A stretch of DNA of 64,000 bases, from contig CATOST010000045.1 in NCBI GenBank assembly GCA_951812665.1, forward strand, positions 23,739 through 87,738, in the 5' to 3' direction. This DNA is from an uncultured Acidobacteriota bacterium (GTDB lineage: Bacteria > Acidobacteriota > UBA6911 > RPQK01 > JAJDTT01). This document shows positions 27,947 to 36,746 of the stretch, in pieces. The notes below the pieces were generated by a model that worked only from the letters and a program-made list of their open reading frames with translations, ran no database searches and was not told where the DNA came from. Position numbers and translations under genes: made by a program. Position 1 is the first letter of the stretch; every line of letters begins with the position of its first letter.

Positions 27947-27988
27947 GGTTCACGCCTCGCCTGCGGCCCTCCCGGTGGGAAATGGGGG

Positions 27989-29434
27989 CTACAGCAAATT
28001 CGCCTTCTTTCTGGCGAGCGAACCGGGAACTCTCATCTGATCCCGGTACTTGGCGACGGTGCGACGGGTAATACGGATCCCATCCCGGTTCAACTGGTCG
28101 GTGAGTTTCTGATCGGACAAGGGCTTCTTGGGATCCTCTTGCTGGATCAGGGTTCTGAGCCTGTCCTTCACCTGCATGGTGGAGACGTTCTCTCCGTTGG
28201 CATGCTCCACGCCCACGGAGAAGAATCGGCGCAACTGCATCACGCCCTGCGGGGTGTGAGCATACTTGTTGGCGACGACGCGACTGATGGTGGAAGGATG
28301 AACCCCCAGTTCATCGGCCACATCCTTGATCAACAACGGCTTCAACTTCCGAATTCCCGATTCCATGTAATCGTACTGGTGCCGGATGATCACGCGGCAG
28401 ACTCGGAAGATGGTCTCCTCCCGCTGATCCACCCCTCGCAGCAACTCGATGGCCGCCCGAAATCGCTCGCGGATGAAGCTCTTGGTTTCCTTGGAGACGC
28501 CGTTCTTGCGAAGCAACTTCCGGTAGGAACGGTTGATTCTCAGCTTGGGCAGGCCATCGTCGTTGAGGCTGATCTGATACTCGTCTCCAACCTTTCGAAT
28601 GTGCACGTCCGGCCGGACGTAGACCGGTTTGGCAGCGGTATATTTCTGCCCGGGCCGCGGCGAAAAGCCTCGAATCAACTCCAGAGCGCGGGACAGGTCC
28701 TCCGGATCGCAGGCCAGACGATTCCGTATGCCGGAGAATTTTCTGGCTTCGATCAAGGGCAGGCAGTCCCGAATCAGCGCGCCGACCAGAGAGTCTTCCA
28801 GGTCTGCGGCTCGGGCTTGCAGCAGCAGACACTCGCGCAGGTCGCGGCACCCGATGCCCACCGGATCGAGGGCCTGAACCGCCGCCAGAGCGGCGTCGAC
28901 ACTCTCCGAAGAAACCTGCAGCTGCTGACAGATTTCCTCCGGGGTGACGGTCAGGTAACCATCCTCGTCCAGGTTGCCCACAATGAAATAGGCGATCGTT
29001 CGCAGGTCCGAATCGATGCCGCTGAGGTTCAACTGCCAATTCAGGTAATCCAACAAAGAATCGGCGGACGAGAGAAAATGCTCGAACGAAGCCTTCTGTT
29101 CAACGGGTTCGAACTCCTGCCGCTCGTAACTCGATCCCAGGTAGTCTCCGAAGAAATATTCGAAGTCCAAGTCCTCCAGACGGCTTCCTGCTTCGAGCGA
29201 ACCCTCATCCTGCTCCGATTCACGGGTCGGTTCCGAAGCCTCCGGTCCGGCTTCGAAGTGATCCGAAATCTCGTCCAACAAAGGGTTCTCTTCCAACTCC
29301 TGCTGGAGGATCTCAGAGAGTTCCAACTGATTGACGGAGAGCAGCTCAATCTTCTGGAGGAGCGAGGGAGTGATGGTCAGCCGTTGCGAGAGGCCAAGAA
29401 CCAGGGAGGGTTTCAATTGAGCGCGTCGACTCAT
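27989..29434 (-). CDS. rpoN: RNA polymerase sigma-54 factor
   Basis: RpoN directs transcription from -24/-12 promoters with enhancer-binding activators. The 481-residue product has the Gln/Leu-rich region I (LGLSQRLTITPSLLQKIELL), an acidic region II (about 50-110), the core-binding domain, a helix-turn-helix region (VHPSTISRVVANKYAHTPQG) and the RpoN box in the form TRRTVAKYRD. The last residues SLARKKANLL are a short extension. It is followed by the hprK-PTS genes, a common neighbourhood for regulatory PTS systems. Confidence 0.96.
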   Translation of the reverse strand: MSRRAQLKPSLVLGLSQRLTITPSLLQKIELLSVNQLELSEILQQELEENPLLDEISDHFEAGPEASEPTRESEQDEGSLEAGSRLEDLDFEYFFGDYLGSSYERQEFEPVEQKASFEHFLSSADSLLDYLNWQLNLSGIDSDLRTIAYFIVGNLDEDGYLTVTPEEICQQLQVSSESVDAALAAVQALDPVGIGCRDLRECLLLQARAADLEDSLVGALIRDCLPLIEARKFSGIRNRLACDPEDLSRALELIRGFSPRPGQKYTAAKPVYVRPDVHIRKVGDEYQISLNDDGLPKLRINRSYRKLLRKNGVSKETKSFIRERFRAAIELLRGVDQREETIFRVCRVIIRHQYDYMESGIRKLKPLLIKDVADELGVHPSTISRVVANKYAHTPQGVMQLRRFFSVGVEHANGENVSTMQVKDRLRTLIQQEDPKKPLSDQKLTDQLNRDGIRITRRTVAKYRDQMRVPGSLARKKANLL

Positions 29435-29466
29435 GGCACTCCGGAATTGCTCCGGTTCAGGGTCCC

Positions 29467-29630
29467 TTGGCGGCCCGAAGCAAAAGTCGGCACGTCATTT
29501 GGCCGGGCCAGCATCCCGGTGGACATCGCCGACCCTCGGTTCCCTCCGATCGAGTATGCTTTGTCGTCCCGTCTGGTCCGGCGGCCGCATACCCGTGGTC
29601 GGGGCTAAGCGGGACTGTCACCACGAACCG
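29467..29630. repeat. Dispersed structured intergenic repeat, full-length copy 4
   Basis: Occupies most of the 260-base gap between rpoN and lptB. The left end (29467-29505) resembles the copies at 18257 and 24367 around CAAAAGTC. The interior shares CCTCGGTT, GTATGCTT, TCGTC, CCGGCG, GCGGGACT and CCACG with the copy at 15.5 kb in the same order and nearly the same spacing. A minus-strand open frame across it (29457-29690) has no family character and is not called a gene. Confidence 0.6.
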
Positions 29631-29695
29631 CTGCCGATGAATCCCCTGCAGCGCGGAGGGAAGTTTCAGGCCAGTCCAACTGGCGCCCACTGGGC

Positions 29696-30424
29696 TCAGT
29701 ATAGCTGGAAGTGATCTCCCAGGTAAACTTTGCGGACGTCGGGATCGGAGGAGAGAAGATCCGGGGTACCCGATCGAAAGATTCTCCCCTCCGTGATGAT
29801 GTAAGCCCGATCGGTGATCCGAAGCGTTTCGCGAACGTTGTGATCGGTGATCAGCACACCTATTCTCCGCGCCTGGAGCCGGGTCACCATGCGTTGGATA
29901 TCCAACACGGCGATGGGGTCGATTCCGGCGAAAGGCTCGTCCAGCAAGATGAAGTCGGGTCGGATGACCAGTGCGCGTGCGATCTCCAGACGCCGTCTCT
30001 CGCCGCCGGAAAGGGTGTAGGCCGGACGCTCCCTCAACGCTGCGATCCCGAATTCTTCCAGCAACTCGCTGACCAACTGATCCGATTCCCCGTGGGGGAG
30101 ATCCAGGGTTTCGGCGATGGCGTACAGATTGTCTTCCACCGAAAGTCTGCGAAACACCGAAGGTTCCTGAGCAAGATAGCTGATCCCTCTTCGCGCCCGC
30201 ACGTACATGGGCAAGGGCGTAATGTCCTCGCCGTCCAGGAAAACCTCACCCCGGTCGGGGTCCAGCAGCCCCACAATCATGTAAAAGGTGGTCGTCTTTC
30301 CAGCGCCGTTGGGGCCCAGCAAACCCACGACCTCACCCGATGAGATGGTGAGGCTCACTTCGCCGACGACCTGCCTGCTCCGATATGACTTACAGAGGCT
30401 CCGCGCCTCGAGAACCTTGTCCAG
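29696..30424 (-). CDS. lptB: LPS export ABC transporter ATP-binding protein LptB
   Basis: LptB powers extraction of LPS from the inner membrane. The ATPase has Walker A GLLGPNGAGKTTTFYMIVGL, signature TLSGGERRRLEIARAL, Walker B FILLDEPFAGIDP and the switch His in TDHNVRE. The first standard start codon, GTG at 30358, would remove about 20 residues that family members have before the first strand. In-frame upstream sequence reads DKVLEARSLCKSYRSRQVVG, preceded by ATT CTG right after AAGGGGGC, so a CTG (30424) or ATT (30427) start is proposed. It follows the lptA-like gene by about 60 bases. Confidence 0.92.
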   Translation of the reverse strand: MDKVLEARSLCKSYRSRQVVGEVSLTISSGEVVGLLGPNGAGKTTTFYMIVGLLDPDRGEVFLDGEDITPLPMYVRARRGISYLAQEPSVFRRLSVEDNLYAIAETLDLPHGESDQLVSELLEEFGIAALRERPAYTLSGGERRRLEIARALVIRPDFILLDEPFAGIDPIAVLDIQRMVTRLQARRIGVLITDHNVRETLRITDRAYIITEGRIFRSGTPDLLSSDPDVRKVYLGDHFQLY

Positions 30425-30485
30425 AATGCCCCCTTGGCAATTGGAAACGGGAAAGCAAGACTGTGCCGAGCCCTGGCAGCACGGG

Positions 30486-31919
30486 TCACGGCGCCGGGAG
30501 CGAGGCCGGCTGATCGATCACGATCCTGTCGGTTCCCACGAACAAAGTCACCCTCCGTCCGGACGCGCTGCCGCGAAGCGGCTCGACCACCTCGGCGAGC
30601 TCACCGGTCAACTCCACGCGACCCTCCCGGGGATGATACACCGCCTGGTCTCCGCGAGCCCATCGATCCCCCTCCCGGATCTCCACGTCACCGCCCGCGG
30701 CAATGCTTTGAATGGTGCTCGAAGACGAATCCTCCAGCAGCAGGTCCAAATGGGAGGATTCCACTTTGAAGTCACCGGACTGCATCCGGACGCCGCCCCT
30801 GTAGGCCGCCTTTCCGGAACTCCGCTGATAGACGAGCTCGGGCGCCTGGATCCGGCACTTGCGGTCCGAATCTCCCCCAGGATCCCAAAAGGTGCTGTCC
30901 ACGTCCTGAACCTCCAGCCGTTCGCCGGCGGAGTCCAAGCGAATCGTCGTTCCCCGGATCAGGTGGGACTGCCGGAGGATCCTCGGATTTCCGGCGTAGG
31001 ACAGCGATTTGAGACCGGAGTCCAGAACCAGTCTTTCAGCCTGGATCAGGACCGGTTCTTTTCCGGGACGGCTGAAGATGGTTTGGACGCTCCCGGCCGC
31101 AGCCAGCTCTCCCCGGTCGGCGTGGAATCGAAAACCGTCCGCCCGAGTCCGCGACTCCACGACACCCGTGTCTTCCATCGAGTTCCTGGCGTAATGCAGA
31201 TGAGCCCCTTCCGGGTCCGAAAAGGAGAACAAGTTCGGCCCCGCGTCATACGCCGCGCTGTTCGCCGTCAGGGTAAGGCGCCCCGAAGGGCTCTCTTCCC
31301 GATAGACTACCTGGCCCTCCCCTCGGGCTTCCTGGAGTTGCTCTCCGAAGAATCCAAGATCGAGTCTCCCGCTCTCCCCTTCTCGCCGCATCAGGTCTGA
31401 GCTCAGGGCCCAATGGACCTCGCCCACGGCCGCAACACTCAGCACGTCTCCCTCCTTGAAGACAGCCTCCATGCGTTTCGACTCCACTGTCCGTTCCCCT
31501 GCGGGAACCTGCTGGCGCAGAACCGGATTTTGCGTGGCAACGACCCGCTTCAGTTCCCCACCCCGGTAGAATGCATCCATTCGCCCTGCTTGAAGCTGAG
31601 CCGCAGCCGTGTCTCCGGTTCGGGACCAAGCCACGGCATTCCCTGAAACGGTCGCGCGATCCGGGACTCCGTCAGCGCCAAGATCCAGAACCAGCAGGTC
31701 TCCCTGAATGGACTCCCGAGAATCATCGAGGTCTCGAAGGCGTCCTTTCAGTGACGTTTTCCCCCGCATCTCCAACCACTTGAGACGCTGATGTTCAAGA
31801 CTCAGGCGAGCTGAAAACCGGTCGGCTCGCCCTTCTTCCACACCCAGCGCCCGGGAGCGAACGAGCACCCGCCGGTGCGCCAGGAACTCAGTCTCCCCCG
31901 AACCCGGAGCCCCGGCCAA
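30486..31919 (-). CDS. LptA/OstA-domain LPS transport protein (probably fused to lptC)
   Basis: The 477-residue reading frame is rich in beta-strand repeats of the OstA type (for example RWARGDQAVYHPREGRVELTG and GTTIRLDSAGERLEVQDVDS), which form the periplasmic slide carrying LPS from LptC to LptD. It has no signal peptide, and its coding character starts upstream of its ATG: the same frame reads AVYEDPETYLEADRIDG ahead of it, inside the lptC frame. The most economical reading is one LptC-LptA fusion broken by a frameshift near 31970-31981. lptB follows downstream. Confidence 0.75.
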   Translation of the reverse strand: MAGAPGSGETEFLAHRRVLVRSRALGVEEGRADRFSARLSLEHQRLKWLEMRGKTSLKGRLRDLDDSRESIQGDLLVLDLGADGVPDRATVSGNAVAWSRTGDTAAAQLQAGRMDAFYRGGELKRVVATQNPVLRQQVPAGERTVESKRMEAVFKEGDVLSVAAVGEVHWALSSDLMRREGESGRLDLGFFGEQLQEARGEGQVVYREESPSGRLTLTANSAAYDAGPNLFSFSDPEGAHLHYARNSMEDTGVVESRTRADGFRFHADRGELAAAGSVQTIFSRPGKEPVLIQAERLVLDSGLKSLSYAGNPRILRQSHLIRGTTIRLDSAGERLEVQDVDSTFWDPGGDSDRKCRIQAPELVYQRSSGKAAYRGGVRMQSGDFKVESSHLDLLLEDSSSSTIQSIAAGGDVEIREGDRWARGDQAVYHPREGRVELTGELAEVVEPLRGSASGRRVTLFVGTDRIVIDQPASLPAP

Positions 31920-32842
31920 GCCATCGATTCGGTCCGCTTCCAGATAGGTCTCGGGGTCTTCGTATACGGCCCGCTGCTGGGAGATTCCGGCGTGGCTTTG
32001 CCGGAGTAGACGTAGAAGCGTTCGATCCTTCCTGCTGCGGAGTCGGAGAACAGATGGATGGACTCACCGCTAAAGGACCGGCCCGAATCCAGGACCAGAC
32101 GAACACCACGCGACGTGAACATCCGCTCGACGCCCCTGTCTTCGGTCAGAAAAACCCGGACGTACCCGGCGGTCAAGTCTCCCTGCGGACCTCGGATGCG
32201 AGCACCGTCCAAGAGATCGACCCTTCGATCCTCCAGATCGTACAACGCCCTCGAACCCGTGACCTGGAGCCGATCCGTCCCTTGAGTGATGTTCAGTTCG
32301 AACTCTTCGTCGACAAGAAGACGGCTCCTTCGGATCTCATAGCTGAGGGATCGGCCATGGCCGGAGAGCTGCTCCATCTCGAAGCGAAAACCTTCCTCGA
32401 TGGCCACCACATTACGAGCCAGGTCGGCTTTCAGACGATCCGCTTCAATCGAGGTCCCATCGGAAAGCTGGATACGAACCTTTCCCGTGAACTCGATCTC
32501 CTCGTCGACGACCCGGTAGATGCCTTCGTTTCCTGAGATCTCCTCGGCAGCGCTTCCGTCCGGACCGAAGTGAGTCAGTTTCACGCCCAAAAGACGATGG
32601 ATTTCCTTGACCGTCCGGGTACTGGTCCCGGCCTCCACCTTGTAGAGCGTTCGACCTTCCTGGTGCTCGGTATGCTCGAATTCGGTGCTCTGCTGCTGCA
32701 GCTCGGGAGAGAGCAGCCGTTCCCGCACCAAGGGCGGCCTCAGGTCCCGTCTGGTCAGAAAGCTCCAGACCACGGCCCCCATGGCCGTCACCAGCACCAC
32801 TATCAGACCCACCCGGATGAGCTTGAGGGAACGGGGACGCAT
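31802..32842 (-). CDS. lptC: LPS export periplasmic protein LptC, 3' end out of frame
   Basis: LptC is anchored in the inner membrane and hands LPS to LptA. Residues 8-29 form a membrane helix (LIRVGLIVVLVTAMGAVVW), followed by an LptC-like beta-jellyroll (EHTEHQEGRTLYKVEAGTS, VDEEIEFTGKVRIQLSDGTS). After YVYSGKATPESP (about residue 280) the frame turns to low-complexity Pro/Ser/Trp sequence unlike the family, while the -1 frame continues sensibly into the LptA domain. Removing one C and one G from the runs at 31970-31972 and 31979-31981 joins both into one 784-residue protein. Confidence 0.8.
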   Translation of the reverse strand: MRPRSLKLIRVGLIVVLVTAMGAVVWSFLTRRDLRPPLVRERLLSPELQQQSTEFEHTEHQEGRTLYKVEAGTSTRTVKEIHRLLGVKLTHFGPDGSAAEEISGNEGIYRVVDEEIEFTGKVRIQLSDGTSIEADRLKADLARNVVAIEEGFRFEMEQLSGHGRSLSYEIRRSRLLVDEEFELNITQGTDRLQVTGSRALYDLEDRRVDLLDGARIRGPQGDLTAGYVRVFLTEDRGVERMFTSRGVRLVLDSGRSFSGESIHLFSDSAAGRIERFYVYSGKATPESPSSGPYTKTPRPIWKRTESMAWPGLRVRGRLSSWRTGGCSFAPGRWVWKKGEPTGFQLA

Positions 32843-32911
32843 AGAAAGTCCGGTTTGAAGCAGTCCTTAACGGATCGTTCACGGGCCCGTGACGACGTGG
32901 GCCGGAGGTGG

Positions 32912-34636
32912 TCAAGAATCGGACGCGATCGGGTGCGTGCGCAGATCCTGGACCGTCATCAGCAGACTCTCCACGCCCCGGTACTGGTTTCGATTCAAAG
33001 TATAGGCCACATCGATCTTCGATCCTCTCGGTATGGTAGCAGCGGCATTCCCGTTCTTCCACCAGATCGCGTCCACACCGGCTCCGTTGGCGCCCAGACG
33101 GATCTTCAGATGCCGGTTCTTCAATACCCAAGGACCGCCGGTCACGTCCAACCCGTTCGTGGCGAAGACGGGAACCGGATTCCCGACCCCGAACGGCGCG
33201 AGCTGCTGGATATCCCGGTAGAGCGAAAACGAAAGGTGGTCCGCCGTCAAATAGGAGTCCAACGAGACCAGGGGCGTCAGATCCTCTGTTGACAGCACCA
33301 GCCGCGCGTGGGCATCGAGACGATCCGAAAGGCTCCGGAGGCGGTCTTCCAGAGAATCGCTTCCCTCCATGGCGCAACCCACCGCCTGAGCATGCCCCCC
33401 ATATCGATCGAGAAGATCGCCGCACCCCTCCAATGCCTCCAACAGATGGAAGCCGGGTATGCTCCTCCCCGAGCCCTGACAGTCGGATTCCCCGATCGAG
33501 ATCACCAGTGTGGGGCGAAAGAAACGCCTGGCTACCCTCGAGGCAATGATCCCGATCACGCCCCGGTGCCAGTCCCTTCCGGCCAGGACGATGAAGGTCT
33601 TCCGGAACAATTCCGGCCGGCTACGCTCCCACTCATGGATCTCCTCCAGGATCGCCTCTTCCCGCCTCCGACGCTCCCGGTTCTTCGAGTTCATGTCCCG
33701 GACGATCGCCTCGGCCCGTGACCTGTCGCGGGTATCGAAGAGATCCAATACCTCGGGTCCGCCCCCCATTCGGGTCACGGCATTGATGCGGGGAGCGATC
33801 CTGAAGGCCACGTCGTTGAGCCCCACCTCTCCGGAGACCCCGGCGCCGTCAAGCAGCGCCCGAAGTCCCACGTTGTGCGGTTGGGCCAGACCTTCCAATC
33901 CCAGTTTGACCAGAATTCGGTTCTCTCCGGTCAGCGGCACCATGTCGGCCGCGGTTCCCAGGGCCACGACTTTCAGAAAATGGTGCAATATCCGAGCCCG
34001 CCCGGCTTTTTCGAAGAGTCCCTGCACCAGCTTGAAAACGACACCTGCCGCGGACAAGTTCTGGTCCGGGTAGGGACAGTCCGCACGATGTGGATTGAGG
34101 ATGGCTCGCGCCGGAGGAAGTTCCGCGGAAGGCAGGTGATGATCGCACACCAGAACGTCGAGGCCCAACTCGCGCGCCCGGCCACAAGCTTCGAAGGCGC
34201 GAATTCCGCAGTCGGAGGTCACCAACAGCCCTACCCCGGATTGGTGGCACCGTTCCACGAACTCGGTTTGAATTCCATATCCGTCCTTGAGTCGTCTGGG
34301 GATATGAATGCCGACGCGGCCACCGAGCATGTCAAGAGCCCGTTTCAGGATCAGGCTGGAGGTGATCCCGTCCACATCGTAGTCGCCGTGGATCACAATC
34401 CGTTGCTTCCCCTGCAGAGCCCGCCAGATGAGCGGGACCGCCCTGTCCATGTCCTTCATGAGATAGGGGTCATGAAGATTCTCAAAGCGGGGATGGAGAA
34501 AATGGTGGGCTTCATCCGGATCCCGGATACCGCGGTTCACCAGCAGACGAGCCGTCAACGCCGATACCTCCAGCTCGGAGGCCAGAGCTTGAGCCGCCTC
34601 CGCCTCCGGCTCCCGGAGTGCCCACCTGCGTGTCAT
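32912..34636 (-). CDS. recJ: Single-stranded-DNA-specific exonuclease RecJ
   Basis: RecJ degrades single-stranded DNA 5' to 3' in recombination and mismatch repair. The 574-residue product carries the DHH phosphoesterase motifs HGDYDVDGITSSLI, VTSDCGIRAFE and DVLVCDHHLPS, then the DHHA1 motif GRDWHRGVIGIIASRVA and RYGGHAQAVGCAM, and a C-terminal OB fold. Length and order are normal. It lies upstream of lptC on the same strand, and a 204-base gap separates it from the divergent SGNH gene. Confidence 0.96.
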   Translation of the reverse strand: MTRRWALREPEAEAAQALASELEVSALTARLLVNRGIRDPDEAHHFLHPRFENLHDPYLMKDMDRAVPLIWRALQGKQRIVIHGDYDVDGITSSLILKRALDMLGGRVGIHIPRRLKDGYGIQTEFVERCHQSGVGLLVTSDCGIRAFEACGRARELGLDVLVCDHHLPSAELPPARAILNPHRADCPYPDQNLSAAGVVFKLVQGLFEKAGRARILHHFLKVVALGTAADMVPLTGENRILVKLGLEGLAQPHNVGLRALLDGAGVSGEVGLNDVAFRIAPRINAVTRMGGGPEVLDLFDTRDRSRAEAIVRDMNSKNRERRRREEAILEEIHEWERSRPELFRKTFIVLAGRDWHRGVIGIIASRVARRFFRPTLVISIGESDCQGSGRSIPGFHLLEALEGCGDLLDRYGGHAQAVGCAMEGSDSLEDRLRSLSDRLDAHARLVLSTEDLTPLVSLDSYLTADHLSFSLYRDIQQLAPFGVGNPVPVFATNGLDVTGGPWVLKNRHLKIRLGANGAGVDAIWWKNGNAAATIPRGSKIDVAYTLNRNQYRGVESLLMTVQDLRTHPIASDS

Positions 34637-34840
34637 GGGCGGATCTTATCAACGTCTGCTGACGCCCACCGGACGGCGGTAGGGGCTCCCCATGTGGGCG
34701 CCCTCTTCGTTTGCGTTGGCCGGAGGTCGGACGATTGCCACGGCGCCCCTTGAATCGTCTCCCTGGATTCCCTATCTTGACTACCCGTAACCGGAAGCTG
34801 GCTTCCAGGTCCGAAATCCCACCGGATAAGAGGAAATAAA

Positions 34841-36004
34841 TTGCGGAGTCGACTCCTTCTCCTGGCTCTGATCTTATTCGGCCTTCTGGCCGTCCTGATT
34901 CTGCTCGTGACCGAGTTGTGGCTCCGCCATTCCTTTCTCGGGGACTCCAATGAACCTCGGGATCACGCCGAGGAGACCTGGTACCTGCCGGTCCGTCTGA
35001 GGGGAGACTACGAAGGTGTCATGTGGGACCTGCCCTTCGCCACCAACAGCTACGGCTTCCGCGACGAGCCGCCTTTGGATCCCGTCCCCCCGGTGGGCGA
35101 ATTCCGTATCCTCTCGCTGGGAGATTCCATCGGATTTGGCCTCGGAGTCCCGTCCCAGGACCGTTATGGACAAGTTCTGCAACGGGAACTCAATAGCTCG
35201 CCGGGGGCCCTCCGCTTTCGGGTCGTCAACGCATCGGGGCAGGGTTACAGCCCTTCCAGTTACGCAGCCTACATCCATCAGGAAGGTCTCGAACTGAACC
35301 CCGATCTGGTATTGGTCCAGATCGAACTCTGCAACGACGTGACCGACGAAGCTCTGCTCGGCTGGTCGTCAGATCTCAAGGCGGGTCTCCCCCAATCGAT
35401 CCGCGGTGGCCGGTACGTCGTGGGATGGGACGGCCAGCTTTTGGGTACTTGGGCTCGAGGACCGTATTTCTTCGAAAAAACCTACACTTACACGGTTCTA
35501 CTTCGCAAAATACTTGAATCTCTGTACCGAATCGGGCCCACGGAGCCGTTCCACAGCACCCGGGGGCTGACCTACTACGCCATGGGTTACGAAAAGTTTC
35601 TCCTGGACCGGCATCGGATCGACTCCGGTTGGAGCAGGCTTTTCGGGGCACTGGAAGGCACCCGGGACCTTCTTGAGCGCGAGCGGATTCCGTTTCTCCT
35701 GATCCTGGTCCCCTCCCGTTTCGTGTTCCGGAAAGAGGCTCCGGAGCATGCCCTCTTTGCCCGCAAGCTGATGGATCGAGCCATCGAACAATGCCGATCC
35801 CGGCGGATTCCGTACCTGGATCTATCTCACGATTTGGGACAAGCCGGCGGATCGGAACTCTATTTCGACTTCGCTCATCTCACCGGCGAGGGGAACCGGA
35901 TCGCAGGACGGGCTCTGGCCCGGGAACTGCGGCGGCGTTATCCGGGTGTCGCGCGGACGGGAACCCAGACCCACTCCGGCACCGATCTGGAAGCGATCGA
36001 GTAG
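34841..36004 (+). CDS. Membrane-anchored SGNH/GDSL hydrolase family protein
   Basis: The 387-residue product has one N-terminal membrane helix (LLLLALILFGLLAVLILLV) and an SGNH hydrolase domain facing the periplasm. Block I is ILSLGDSIGFGLGV with the nucleophile Ser (about residue 97), block III is VLVQIELCNDV, and the catalytic Asp-His pair is FDFAHLTGEGNRIAG near the C-terminus. Such proteins act on acylated or acetylated glycans, but the substrate is unknown. TTG at 34841 follows AGAGGAAATAAA. It is the first plus-strand protein gene of the window and converges with the gene ending at 36012. Confidence 0.8.
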   Translation: MRSRLLLLALILFGLLAVLILLVTELWLRHSFLGDSNEPRDHAEETWYLPVRLRGDYEGVMWDLPFATNSYGFRDEPPLDPVPPVGEFRILSLGDSIGFGLGVPSQDRYGQVLQRELNSSPGALRFRVVNASGQGYSPSSYAAYIHQEGLELNPDLVLVQIELCNDVTDEALLGWSSDLKAGLPQSIRGGRYVVGWDGQLLGTWARGPYFFEKTYTYTVLLRKILESLYRIGPTEPFHSTRGLTYYAMGYEKFLLDRHRIDSGWSRLFGALEGTRDLLERERIPFLLILVPSRFVFRKEAPEHALFARKLMDRAIEQCRSRRIPYLDLSHDLGQAGGSELYFDFAHLTGEGNRIAGRALARELRRRYPGVARTGTQTHSGTDLEAIE

Positions 36005-36011
36005 CTCAAGG

Positions 36012-36740
36012 TCAATTGGATTCGGGCCGCACCAGGTCCCGTGCGGCCTGGCTCAATGGGGTCGCGGTTCGGGTCTCCAAATCCACCGACCAGATCAGGT
36101 GGACCTCCGGATCCGGATCACGGGTCGCGACCAGATCGATCCAGAAGACCGGAACATCGTCTTTCACCAATCTCCACTCCTTGAACGCCTGCCCGGGAAT
36201 CTTTCCCTCAGTAAGGTCCTTGGCGCTGGCTGACTTTTCCAGGAGCAGCCGGTAGGCCGTCTCGGAGTCTCGCGTCTTCTTCAGAGCCTGAGGCTGGCGG
36301 GGGTCGCCGCTCGGGGTCTCCCCGGATGAGGTGGTTCCCCCCTCCGGCACCTTCGCACCGGACACGATGGCGACCGGCGCCTGAAAGACCACCTTCTGGT
36401 CGGCGGGTTTGGGAGGTGGGGGCGGCAGCCGATAGATATGGGACCGGGTGACGTCGCGGGCAGCAGCAATCCACAATTCCGAAACCTGAAGCACCAGCTC
36501 CTGCCGGACGGAGGGGAACATGAGGAGATAGATGCTGCTTCCCATGACCCCCATGAAGAACGCCAGATAGAGGACCTTGCCGAAGAAGGACGGACCGGAC
36601 GGATCGGTCCTGTCCCGACGAACCCCCATCCGCAGCCTACGGGCCTGTTCCCGCAACTCTTCGACCGGGACCTGGCCCTGGGATTCCGGGGATTCCTCCT
36701 GTGATGTGTTCTCCTGAGGTTCAGATTCCACTTTCACCAA
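36012..36740 (-). CDS. Conserved-looking single-pass membrane protein, function unknown
   Basis: The 242-residue protein begins with an acidic, Gln/Glu-rich cytoplasmic segment, has one membrane helix (FFGKVLYLAFFMGVMGSSIYLLMF, about 50-73), a Pro-rich stretch (YRLPPPPPKPAD) and a C-terminal globular domain with EWRLVKDDVPVFWIDLVATR. I do not recognise a family. It lies six bases downstream of prfB and is probably cotranscribed with it. Confidence 0.7.
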   Translation of the reverse strand: MVKVESEPQENTSQEESPESQGQVPVEELREQARRLRMGVRRDRTDPSGPSFFGKVLYLAFFMGVMGSSIYLLMFPSVRQELVLQVSELWIAAARDVTRSHIYRLPPPPPKPADQKVVFQAPVAIVSGAKVPEGGTTSSGETPSGDPRQPQALKKTRDSETAYRLLLEKSASAKDLTEGKIPGQAFKEWRLVKDDVPVFWIDLVATRDPDPEVHLIWSVDLETRTATPLSQAARDLVRPESN

Positions 36741-36746
36741 ATATCC

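Noticed and set aside
29457..29690. Small minus-strand open frame between rpoN and lptB
   Set aside because: It lies over the repeat element; the corresponding translation in the copy at 15.5 kb does not match, so the similarity is at DNA level, not protein.
34637..34840. Possible further repeat copy (TTGCCACGGCGCC) between recJ and the SGNH gene
   Set aside because: Only a short GC-rich match without the AAGTC core.
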